This document shows, piece by piece, positions 36,965-45,158 of a DNA stretch of 64,000 bases. The position numbers were made by a program, and so were the translations under genes. Every line of letters begins with the position of its first letter. The first letter of the stretch is position 1. Under the pieces are notes generated by a model, which did not search any database, had not been told where the DNA came from, and worked only from the letters and a program-made list of their open reading frames with translations. This stretch comes from XYD12-FULL-36-8 sp964613805 (GTDB lineage Bacteria; Bacteroidota; Ignavibacteria; Ignavibacteriales; Ignavibacteriaceae). The stretch lies in NCBI GenBank assembly GCA_964613805.1, contig CAZTJF010000003.1, positions 122,238-186,237 of the forward strand, given 5' to 3'.

Positions 36965-37336
36965 CCTGAGTGGGTGCATAAGGCAATTGTTTGTTCTAAA
37001 AAGATTGAAATCAGCAAAAATCTTGAACCATCCAAAAAAATTAAAAAACCAGTACCGATTTTGCTTGACAATCAATTTTATTTTGCTATTTTTCGAAAAG
37101 GATTTATCGTTTACTTTACCGATTAAGTAAACTATAAATGTTACCCTCGGGGGCGAAGCCATATCAACAATCAAGTATTCCTTTTCAATTTCTTTAAGAA
37201 CGTACAAACTTATTGTTAATATCACATTGATAAGCAATATGATCTATTTCACACCTTCCAACTCAGTTCAAATATTAATACTTAAAGGTCATCTAATTCA
37301 ATTCTCTTTCAAATCAGAAATTGGAGTAACAAAGTT
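36965..37336 (+). promoter_or_regulatory. Long untranslated region with candidate promoter and operator before TonB receptor 1
   Basis: This 372-bp gap holds no convincing gene. TTGACA at 37065-37070 is followed after 16 bases by TATTTT (37087-37092), a sigma70-like pair. An inverted repeat lies downstream: GTTTACTT (37109-37116) and AAGTAAAC (37125-37132) around a central CG, the form of a LacI-family operator. About 200 bp of leader then precede the receptor start, which has GGAG 11 bases upstream. Binding by any regulator is inference. Confidence 0.45.
37109..37132. promoter_or_regulatory. Operator-like inverted repeat
   Basis: Perfect 8-bp arms GTTTACTT and AAGTAAAC enclose the 8-base spacer TACCGATT. 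The dyad centre is C-G at 37120/37121. It lies about 17 bp downstream of the candidate -10 element, a typical repressor position. No second copy was noticed in the window. Confidence 0.5.
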
Positions 37337-40300
37337 ATGAGATTGACGAAACAAAAAAGTTTGGTTTTCTTTTTATCACTGCTTTTTACTTCTACCATTT
37401 TTTCTCAAGGCACTTTGCGAGGTGTCATTTCGGATTCATTAAGTAGAAAACCTTTGGTTGGAGCAAATGTTTTTCTATTAGGAACTGCGCTTGGAAGTGC
37501 AACAAATATCGAAGGAGAATATTTAATTAAACCTATTTCTGAGGGTACTTATACTGTTAAAATTTCTTATTTGGGTTATAAATCCAGTTTTCAGGAACTT
37601 GTGATATTTGATAATAAAACAACGCAATTCGATGTAAAATTATCTCCTGATATAATTGAAGGTGAAGAAGTAGTTGTTACCGGTCAGCTTTCAGGACAAA
37701 TGTCAGCAATCAATCAGCAGCGAACTTCAAATACTATCGTCAATGTTATATCGGAAGAAAAAATACAAGAATTACCAGATGTAAATGCTGCTGAAGTTAT
37801 TGGACGGTTGCCTGGTGTAGCTTTGCAACGATCAGGAGGGGAAGCTAATAAAATTGTATTACGAGGGCTGAGCGATAAATTTTCCACAGTTACGATTGAT
37901 GGAATCAGAATTGCAGCAACAGATCCTGATGCACGAGGAGTAGATTTAAGCACTATATCACAAGGATCATTAGCAGGAATTGAATTGTACAAAGCGTTAT
38001 TGGCGGATATGGATGCTGATGCCATAGCAGGAAGTGTGAACTTGGTTACTAAAAAAGCTCCTTCAATCCGACTTATTAGATTAGACTCCAAAGGGGCTTA
38101 CAACAAAATGAATAAGACAATCAAGCAATATGATTTTGCATTGAGATATGGTGAAAGATTTTTTGATGATCTTCTTGGAGTTCAATTAATTGGAAATCTT
38201 GAACAGAGAGACAGAAGTAATGAAAGATTAGATTTAGATTATGGTTCCGCGGCAAATAATGTCAATGATTATGAAATAAGTGATTTTAAGTTGGAATACA
38301 TTAATGAAACCAGATATAGAGGCGGTGGAAGTATCTTGTTAGATGTAAATACTCCTGATAATGGAAATATTAGATTTAACACTATTTTTAATAGTACAAC
38401 ACGAGACTACATCACCTTTTCGAGGAATTATCCAACAGGTAGTGCTGACCTACTTTATACTGCCCGTGATAGAGAACAAAAAATCAAGACATTTAATAGC
38501 TCAGTAAGAGGTGAAAACAATTTATTCGGATTGGAAACCATTTGGGGCGGATCTTTTGGCCAATCAAATTCTGAAAATCCTTATGATTACAGTTTAGATT
38601 TTGTAGAACCATCTATTCTTGATTCCACAGGAAAACCTATTTCCAAAATGAAAACCATTCCAAATGAGATTAAAAAAGGTCCCCCCGAAGCATTGATTCC
38701 ACTGGCATTAAATAATTACCAAAAAGCTTTTTTGAATTGGGGCTACTATCGTTTTCAAAAAAATATTGATAAAGAAAAAACGGCATTTCTAGATATAAAA
38801 AGAAAATATTCTTTTGGGGGAGATGTCTCAGGTGAATTTAAAATAGGGGGTAAATACAGATATAAAAATAGATTTAAAGAGTCAAGCGAACTAGATGCAG
38901 CTTACTATCTGTACGGCTTTCACAAGTATAATGCTTTACCAGATGGAACTGTACATTTGAAAAACTTCGCTGGAACTCGTTTTGAAAATTTAATGCTTAG
39001 TAATATTGCAGTTATATCGAGTAATTTTTTAAATAATATTCCTGACAACAGAAATATCTATGGAAGGTATTTACTAAATCCAATGGTTAATAGAGATGCA
39101 TTACGTGATTGGTATGAATTGAATAAACATGGTGCCGCAAATTCAAATGGAAGTAGCCCGGAATATTCAAGGAACATTGAAGTTGAAGCTAATTACTATG
39201 ATATAACTGAAAGAATTTCTGCTGGGTATTTAATGAATACTTTGAATCTTGGACAAACAATAACTTTAATTTCTGGATTACGCGTTGAAAATGAAGATAA
39301 TGATTATCAGTCGAAGTTTACCCCTGGAAAACTCACTGGTTTTCCTTCACCTAGCGGTGTTTTAAAAGATACTTCTGCAGATTTTAATGAAACTATTTGG
39401 CTTCCAAATTTCAATTTGAGTATCAGACCACTTAATTTCTTAACTGTGCGGTTTGCAGTTTACAGAGCTTTAGCAAGACCAGACTTTAATCATAGACTAG
39501 AAAATTTTGTGGCCCGTGATGGTGGTGGAGCAACAACTCTTGTAATCGGAAATAGCAAACTGAAAGCCGCAAAAGCATGGAATTTTGAGATTAATACCTC
39601 CATTTTTCATAATGACCTTGGTTTGTTTTCTGTTTCTGCTTTTTATAAAGATATAAAAGATATGTTTCACTTAGTAAATAATATTAGAGTAGATAGGGCA
39701 GAAATTCTTGATAGTCTGGGTATAACATGGAAAAGCCCCTTCGCATCGTCACAGCTATATGATTTAACTTATCCATATAATTCTTCCAAACCAACTCGAG
39801 TTTGGGGATTTGAAATTGAACACCAAGCAAACCTTTTATTTCTTCCAGGGTTACTACAGCATTTAGTTTTGAGCTATAATTTTTCTTTTGTTCGGTCTGA
39901 AACTTATGTTGCTTCATCAAAAACAGTTGTGTGGAAAGATTCAATAAATGTTTTAGGAACTTGGATACCTATAGACAAATCCAAAATTGAACTTGAAGAA
40001 ACCAAAAATAAACTTGAAGGACAACCTGAGTTTTTTGGTAATGTTTCTATCGGATATGATATAGAAGATTTTTCGGGGCGGCTATCCATTTTTTACCAAA
40101 GCGAGTTTAATAGTTTATTCTCTGGAGATAGAAAAAGCGATCGAGTTGTGAACAAATTTACAAGATGGGATTTAGCACTTAAATATCAACTGAGTGATAA
40201 TTTTGCATTCTTTTTTAATCTGAATAATTTCACAAATTATGAAGAAGGTACATCCATTGTAAACAGGGTTCAAAATTGGACTTTGCTGAATACTAGTGAA

Positions 40301-40345
40301 AGATATGATTTAACTGCTGATTTGGGAGTCAGGGTATCGTTATAA
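37337..40345 (+). CDS. TonB-dependent receptor 1 (Xanthomonas/Caulobacter-type)
   Basis: An outer-membrane active transporter of 1002 residues. After the signal peptide (VFFLSLLFTSTIFSQ) come a carboxypeptidase-regulatory-like beta-sandwich (GTLRGVISDSLSRKPLVGAN to about residue 110), a plug (VISEEKIQELPDVNAAEVIG, RLPGVALQRSGG, IVLRGLSDKFSTVTIDG) and a barrel of about 22 strands. The QQRTSNTIVNVIS opening of the plug matches the TonB-Xanth-Caul subfamily, which often imports plant-polysaccharide fragments, rather than SusC. No SusD gene adjoins. It is followed within 61 bp by a beta-helix gene. Confidence 0.92.
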   Translation: MRLTKQKSLVFFLSLLFTSTIFSQGTLRGVISDSLSRKPLVGANVFLLGTALGSATNIEGEYLIKPISEGTYTVKISYLGYKSSFQELVIFDNKTTQFDVKLSPDIIEGEEVVVTGQLSGQMSAINQQRTSNTIVNVISEEKIQELPDVNAAEVIGRLPGVALQRSGGEANKIVLRGLSDKFSTVTIDGIRIAATDPDARGVDLSTISQGSLAGIELYKALLADMDADAIAGSVNLVTKKAPSIRLIRLDSKGAYNKMNKTIKQYDFALRYGERFFDDLLGVQLIGNLEQRDRSNERLDLDYGSAANNVNDYEISDFKLEYINETRYRGGGSILLDVNTPDNGNIRFNTIFNSTTRDYITFSRNYPTGSADLLYTARDREQKIKTFNSSVRGENNLFGLETIWGGSFGQSNSENPYDYSLDFVEPSILDSTGKPISKMKTIPNEIKKGPPEALIPLALNNYQKAFLNWGYYRFQKNIDKEKTAFLDIKRKYSFGGDVSGEFKIGGKYRYKNRFKESSELDAAYYLYGFHKYNALPDGTVHLKNFAGTRFENLMLSNIAVISSNFLNNIPDNRNIYGRYLLNPMVNRDALRDWYELNKHGAANSNGSSPEYSRNIEVEANYYDITERISAGYLMNTLNLGQTITLISGLRVENEDNDYQSKFTPGKLTGFPSPSGVLKDTSADFNETIWLPNFNLSIRPLNFLTVRFAVYRALARPDFNHRLENFVARDGGGATTLVIGNSKLKAAKAWNFEINTSIFHNDLGLFSVSAFYKDIKDMFHLVNNIRVDRAEILDSLGITWKSPFASSQLYDLTYPYNSSKPTRVWGFEIEHQANLLFLPGLLQHLVLSYNFSFVRSETYVASSKTVVWKDSINVLGTWIPIDKSKIELEETKNKLEGQPEFFGNVSIGYDIEDFSGRLSIFYQSEFNSLFSGDRKSDRVVNKFTRWDLALKYQLSDNFAFFFNLNNFTNYEEGTSIVNRVQNWTLLNTSERYDLTADLGVRVSL

Positions 40346-40405
40346 AATTTTAATCTACTAATTGCTCTAATTAACTACATTATTAACAAATCTTAAAGGA
40401 GTTCC

Positions 40406-42073
40406 ATGAAAACAACAAAACATTTTTTTTGTTTACTAGCATTTTTGCTAGTTGTTCCTTCCTTTGTTCATGCTCAGCATGATTTGATAGTTCCACCTTG
40501 GAGCGGTTCAAATTATCTTAACGATGTTATTATTGGTGACACAACCGCATCAGGTCAAAGAGTTGATTCCCTTCGTGTTTACGTTTTGCAACGTAATGGA
40601 ATATATTTTGTTAACACTCCAATTAGAAATACTGCTTGGACATTGAGAATAAAATCTCAAGATGGAGTTGGATTACGTCCGAGAATTTATATGGTAAAAA
40701 ATACCTCAACCGGAAATAACCCTGCGGCATTCATTCAAGTTGCCGGACATATTTGGTTAAAGAGTATTATGATGTCCGGAATTCTTGATGGTGATACATC
40801 TGCATTCTCGCTTATGCAGGGTCAGCTTATTGGGACTAATCAACCAGGTTATGACATTGTCCTTGATAGTTGTGTATTAACAAATACAAGTGGTAATCAT
40901 ATTCGTACTGATCAAGCTCAGAGAGTTATGAAAATTACAAATTCCATTTTTGCTGATATGGGTTATTTGGGTAGATCAAATCTGGGTGCTGGAAAAGCAA
41001 TTGATCTTAGAGCAGGTTCAATCGACACAGTAAATCTGGTTAACAATACATTTGTAAACTTTCAGGATAGAATTATTCGACATTTTCAAAGCACTGCTGC
41101 AATAAACTACTTTAATTTTGACCATAACACTATTGTAAATGGAATGTCATATCATGGCACTTTAGTTCTTGGAATTGTAGGGAACAAAGTTAACGTAACT
41201 AATAATTTGTTTGTTGATCCTTTTGCATTGGGAAATGATACTGATTTTGTTCGTCAGGCAGAATTTAATGAATCTGGAGAATTAGATCCTATTGGTAACA
41301 GAAGAATGTCATGGATATTCTCAATTAACAATACTACTACACAGTGGAAAGTATCTAACAATTACTATAGTATATCTGACTCTGGAACTGCTTTCTATTT
41401 AAGACATTTAGCTGCGGGAGTAACCGGTGAAGGTTCACCATTAACATGGCATATAAACGGAAGATTAGGTGCTGATTCTGTAAATGCATTTAAAAAGGAA
41501 AACATTGTGTTGACGCAAACCCCAAAACTTATGACTAATATGATGGAATGGTATAGAAGACCAACAGCTCAGGGTGGTGCTGGAAAAACAAAAGTTACGA
41601 CGAACTTTAATAGATTACTCCATGATTATGATAGGAAAAACTTGAACTACTATCATGATACGCTCAATTGTGCTTATTCAACATCAACCTTAGCTTATTC
41701 AGGTTCACTTGGCGGATTCCCGGTTGGTGATTTAAATTGGTTCCCAAGTAAAAAAGCCGAATGGGAAATTTGGGTGACTGACGTAAATGATAATTTCGGA
41801 AACGTTCCAAGTTCATTTACACTGAATCAAAATTATCCAAACCCGTTTAACCCGGCAACTAAAATTTCGTTCAAGCTTGATAAAACCAGCAGCACTACAT
41901 TAGCAGTTTATAATGTACTTGGTCAAAAAGTTGCAACAGTCCTTTCACAAGAATTAACGGCAGGTTACCACGAAGTTAATTTCAATGCTTCAATTCTTTC
42001 TTCTGGAATTTATTTTTATAAGTTAGACTCAGGTGAATTTTCTGCAGTTAAAAAAATGACGGTTCTGAAATAA
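40406..42073 (+). CDS. T9SS-secreted parallel beta-helix protein, possible novel lyase
   Basis: A 555-residue surface protein: signal peptide (FCLLAFLLVVPSFVHAQ), then a right-handed beta-helix region (for example IVLDSCVLTNTSGNHIRTD, VMKITNSIFADMGYLG, VNLVNNTFVNFQDRIIRH, FNFDHNTIVNG), and a T9SS type-A sorting domain from QNYPNPFNPATKISFKLD to the end. The helix resembles chondroitinase-B/DUF-type pectinase-like folds, but I cannot place it in a polysaccharide lyase family and no PL9, PL1 or GH28 catalytic motif is visible. Its place between a TonB receptor and PL9 argues for pectin work. AAAGGAG precedes the start. Confidence 0.8.
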   Translation: MKTTKHFFCLLAFLLVVPSFVHAQHDLIVPPWSGSNYLNDVIIGDTTASGQRVDSLRVYVLQRNGIYFVNTPIRNTAWTLRIKSQDGVGLRPRIYMVKNTSTGNNPAAFIQVAGHIWLKSIMMSGILDGDTSAFSLMQGQLIGTNQPGYDIVLDSCVLTNTSGNHIRTDQAQRVMKITNSIFADMGYLGRSNLGAGKAIDLRAGSIDTVNLVNNTFVNFQDRIIRHFQSTAAINYFNFDHNTIVNGMSYHGTLVLGIVGNKVNVTNNLFVDPFALGNDTDFVRQAEFNESGELDPIGNRRMSWIFSINNTTTQWKVSNNYYSISDSGTAFYLRHLAAGVTGEGSPLTWHINGRLGADSVNAFKKENIVLTQTPKLMTNMMEWYRRPTAQGGAGKTKVTTNFNRLLHDYDRKNLNYYHDTLNCAYSTSTLAYSGSLGGFPVGDLNWFPSKKAEWEIWVTDVNDNFGNVPSSFTLNQNYPNPFNPATKISFKLDKTSSTTLAVYNVLGQKVATVLSQELTAGYHEVNFNASILSSGIYFYKLDSGEFSAVKKMTVLK

Positions 42074-42082
42074 TTTGAATTA

Positions 42083-42120
42083 ATGGCGCATTCGATTAAT
42101 TAATGAATTGAATGCTCCAT
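42083..42120 (+). terminator. Intrinsic terminator after the beta-helix gene
   Basis: ATGG-C-GCATTC-G-ATT pairs with AAT-T-GAATGC-T-CCAT: 13 pairs with two opposed mismatches, then TTTTTATA from 42120. It lies 10 bp after the stop codon and would separate the receptor/beta-helix unit from the PL9 unit. Confidence 0.75.
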
Positions 42121-42185
42121 TTTTATAATTCACCCATAAAACCCTCGCTTTATTTTTTCATTTTGATCAAGATTAAACTCATTCA

Positions 42186-43706
42186 ATGAAAAAATTATTT
42201 AAATTCATTTCAATAGCTTTTCTATTTTCAATCTCGTTGCAAGCACAAATGTTTGTTTCACCGGAGGGGATTGATTCTAATCCTGGAACTTTTGATTTGC
42301 CGTTTCGAAACTTATCAAAAGCAATCTCTCTTGCAGGACCTGATTCAATAATTTATATGCGGGGCGGTATTTATTTTGATTCACTTACCATCCGTTTAAA
42401 CAAGACCGGACAAGCTGACAAACGAATAAAGGTATGGGCTTATCCTGGTGAACAGCCTATACTTGACTTTTCTAAACAAGTTTTTGCAAGTTCATCAAGA
42501 GGAATTCAGATATCTCACAATTATTGGCATCTAAAGGGACTAGAAATTCGTAATGCTGGCGATAATGGAATTTACATTTCGGGTTGGTATAATATTGTTG
42601 AAAACTGCTCTATTCATGATTGCAAAGATACCGGCTTGCAAATAGCTGGCGGTGGAAGCCACAACCAAATTATAAATTGTGATTCTTATTTCAATGCTGA
42701 TCCATCAGAAGGTAATGCCGATGGATTTGCAGCCAAACTTGACGTTGGAACAAACAATTATTTTTACGGCTGCAGAGCCTGGCAGAATTCAGACGATGGA
42801 TGGGATGGTTATTTACGAGAGTCAAATAATGTAACTACAATTGTGGAAAACAGCTGGTGTTTTAATAATGGATACAGAAAAAATGGAACTCCAAGTAATG
42901 GTAACGGCAACGGCTATAAAATGGGCGGCGGCGATAATGGCAACAGCTTAAACTTGGCTCACAATTTTACTTTAAAAAATTCTCTTGCGTTCGATAATCG
43001 TGTCAAAGGATACGATCAAAATAATAACAGGGGTTCGATGACTATTTATAATTGTTCTGCATATAGAAATGGAACCAATTACTCAATTCCTGGAGTTATT
43101 AATAGCGGCGAAGCTGCAACAATAATAAACTGTGTTGTTCTGGGCGGCACAGGTTCATTAAGCAGTAATGTAGTGCAGCAAACAAATAGCTGGCATCCTC
43201 AATTCGTTGTGACCAATGCTGATTTCATTTCTATAGATACAACCGGTGTTAGAGGTCCAAGAAAACCCGATGGAAGTTTACCCGATATCACTTTTTTACA
43301 TCTTGCCGCGGGAAGTGATTTGATAGATGCAGGTACTGATATCGGTTTGCCTTTTAATGGAAGCGCTCCGGATTTAGGTGCTTTTGAAACAGAAGAACCC
43401 AACAAAATAGTTCCAGAAAACCTCGCGACAAATTTTAGCTTAGAACAAAACTATCCTAATCCATTTAATCCAACAACTAAAATTACTTATCACCTTGATA
43501 AAGCGGGAGAAGTAACTTTAGAAATATTTAATCCTCTTGGTGAAAAGATTAGCGGGTTAGTTAATGAATATCAAAACGCAGGAACCTACGAAACAGTTTG
43601 GAGTGCTAAAAATCAAAGTTCACAGACCCTACCCACAGGGATTTATATTGCCAGATTAACCGTAAATGACTATTCTAGTTCGATTAAAATTTTATTAATG
43701 AAATAA
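42186..43706 (+). CDS. Pectate lyase, family PL9, with T9SS sorting domain (first copy)
   Basis: A surface pectate lyase of 506 residues. After the signal peptide (ending SISLQAQ) lies a right-handed beta-helix with the full PL9 active site: Asp179 (NADG), Asp203, Asp204 and Asp207 (NSDDGWD) as calcium ligands, and Lys245 (GNGYK) as catalytic base. The spacing is almost that of Dickeya Pel9A (209, 233, 234, 237, 273). The last 85 residues are a T9SS type-A domain (NYPNPFNPTTKITYHLD). The GH28 gene follows after 6 bp, so they share a transcript. Confidence 0.93.
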   Translation: MKKLFKFISIAFLFSISLQAQMFVSPEGIDSNPGTFDLPFRNLSKAISLAGPDSIIYMRGGIYFDSLTIRLNKTGQADKRIKVWAYPGEQPILDFSKQVFASSSRGIQISHNYWHLKGLEIRNAGDNGIYISGWYNIVENCSIHDCKDTGLQIAGGGSHNQIINCDSYFNADPSEGNADGFAAKLDVGTNNYFYGCRAWQNSDDGWDGYLRESNNVTTIVENSWCFNNGYRKNGTPSNGNGNGYKMGGGDNGNSLNLAHNFTLKNSLAFDNRVKGYDQNNNRGSMTIYNCSAYRNGTNYSIPGVINSGEAATIINCVVLGGTGSLSSNVVQQTNSWHPQFVVTNADFISIDTTGVRGPRKPDGSLPDITFLHLAAGSDLIDAGTDIGLPFNGSAPDLGAFETEEPNKIVPENLATNFSLEQNYPNPFNPTTKITYHLDKAGEVTLEIFNPLGEKISGLVNEYQNAGTYETVWSAKNQSSQTLPTGIYIARLTVNDYSSSIKILLMK

Positions 43707-43712
43707 ACTGCT

Positions 43713-45116
43713 ATGCGAATTAAAAATTTGCTCACTGTTTTTCTTTTTTGTTTTGCCGCAAATCTTTCTTGCGCTCAAACAAAAATTTTAACCAATCCTT
43801 GGGTGGAAATTCCATCTATCATTGAGAAAATAGTTGTTCCGGTATTTTTAGATGAGAATTATTACATAACCTCCTACGGCGCTATTGGTGATGGTGTTAC
43901 GGATTGCACTGATGCGTTTAAGATGGCAATTACTGAATGCTCAAAAAATGGCGGCGGCAAAGTTATTGTTCCCAAAGGTACATTTTATACCGGACCAATT
44001 CACTTATTAAGCAACGTCAACTTAAATGTTACAGAAAATGCGGTGATTAAGTTTTCTACAGATCCGAACAAATATCTTCCGGTTGTATTCACACGGTGGG
44101 AAGGTGTGGAATGTATGAATTATTCTTCTCTCATATATGCTTATGAACAGGAAAATATTGCGATTACTGGTTCGGGTGTTTTGGAGGGACAGGGCGCTAA
44201 TGACAATTGGTGGAGCTGGAAAGGCAACAAAGAAGATGGCTGGAAAGTAGATATGCCGAATCAAAAAACTGGTAGAAATTTGTTGTTCGATTTAGCAGAA
44301 AATAATGTTCCTCCTGAAGAAAGAGTTTTTGGTGATGGATACTATTTACGTCCCAATTTTTTCCAACCATATAAATGTAAAAACGTACTTGTTGATGGAG
44401 TAAAATTTATTGATTCGCCGATGTGGTTTCTAAACCCCGTTCTTTGTGAAAATGTAACGGTGAGCAATTTAATCATTGAAGGGCTTGGTCCAAACAATGA
44501 TGGCTGCAATCCCGAAAGTTCAAGAAATGTTCACATCAAAAATTGTTACTTCGATACTGGTGATGACTGTATTGCTATCAAGTCGGGAAGGAATAATGAT
44601 GGACGACGAATAAATGTACCAAGCGAAAATATAGTGATTCAGAATTGTGTGATGAAAGAGGGTCACGGTGGAGTCGTGATTGGAAGCGAAATTTCAGGCG
44701 GTGTTAGAAATGTTTTTGCCGAAAATTGTATTATGGACAGCCCGCATCTTGACCGGGCAATTCGAATAAAAACTAATGCAATTCGAGGTGGAATTATCGA
44801 AAATCTTTTTGTACGGAATATTGAGGTTTGTCAGGTAAGTGAGGCAGTTTTAAAAATAGATTTCTATTATGAAGAAGGTGATAAGGGGGATTTCACTCCG
44901 ATAGTCCGCAACATTCATCTGGAAAACATAACCTCGCAAAAAAGTCCCTATGCTATTTGGATAAAAGCATATGAACGCTCACCGGTTCGTAACCTTGTAT
45001 TGCGAAATTGTCGTTTTGCCAATGTTACTAATGAAAATGTTTTAGAAAATGTCGAAGAACCAGAATTTTATCAGGTGCTATTTAGCGGTGATGTATTTGC
45101 ACCTAAGAAAAAGTAA
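43713..45116 (+). CDS. Polygalacturonase, family GH28
   Basis: A glycoside hydrolase of 467 residues that hydrolyses galacturonan, with signal peptide (LFCFAANLSCAQ). The beta-helix carries all GH28 catalytic signatures: Asp263 (PNNDG), Asp284-Asp285 (TGDDC), GHG at 317-319 and RIK at 351-353. Lack of a T9SS tail suggests a periplasmic enzyme trimming imported oligomers, perhaps as an exo-enzyme; this is inference. LSC at residues 18-20 could also be a lipobox. It lies between the PL9 gene (6 bp) and TonB receptor 2. Confidence 0.95.
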   Translation: MRIKNLLTVFLFCFAANLSCAQTKILTNPWVEIPSIIEKIVVPVFLDENYYITSYGAIGDGVTDCTDAFKMAITECSKNGGGKVIVPKGTFYTGPIHLLSNVNLNVTENAVIKFSTDPNKYLPVVFTRWEGVECMNYSSLIYAYEQENIAITGSGVLEGQGANDNWWSWKGNKEDGWKVDMPNQKTGRNLLFDLAENNVPPEERVFGDGYYLRPNFFQPYKCKNVLVDGVKFIDSPMWFLNPVLCENVTVSNLIIEGLGPNNDGCNPESSRNVHIKNCYFDTGDDCIAIKSGRNNDGRRINVPSENIVIQNCVMKEGHGGVVIGSEISGGVRNVFAENCIMDSPHLDRAIRIKTNAIRGGIIENLFVRNIEVCQVSEAVLKIDFYYEEGDKGDFTPIVRNIHLENITSQKSPYAIWIKAYERSPVRNLVLRNCRFANVTNENVLENVEEPEFYQVLFSGDVFAPKKK

Positions 45117-45158
45117 ATATTGTCAAACTTCAGTGAAAAATTAAACAAGATTAATAGT

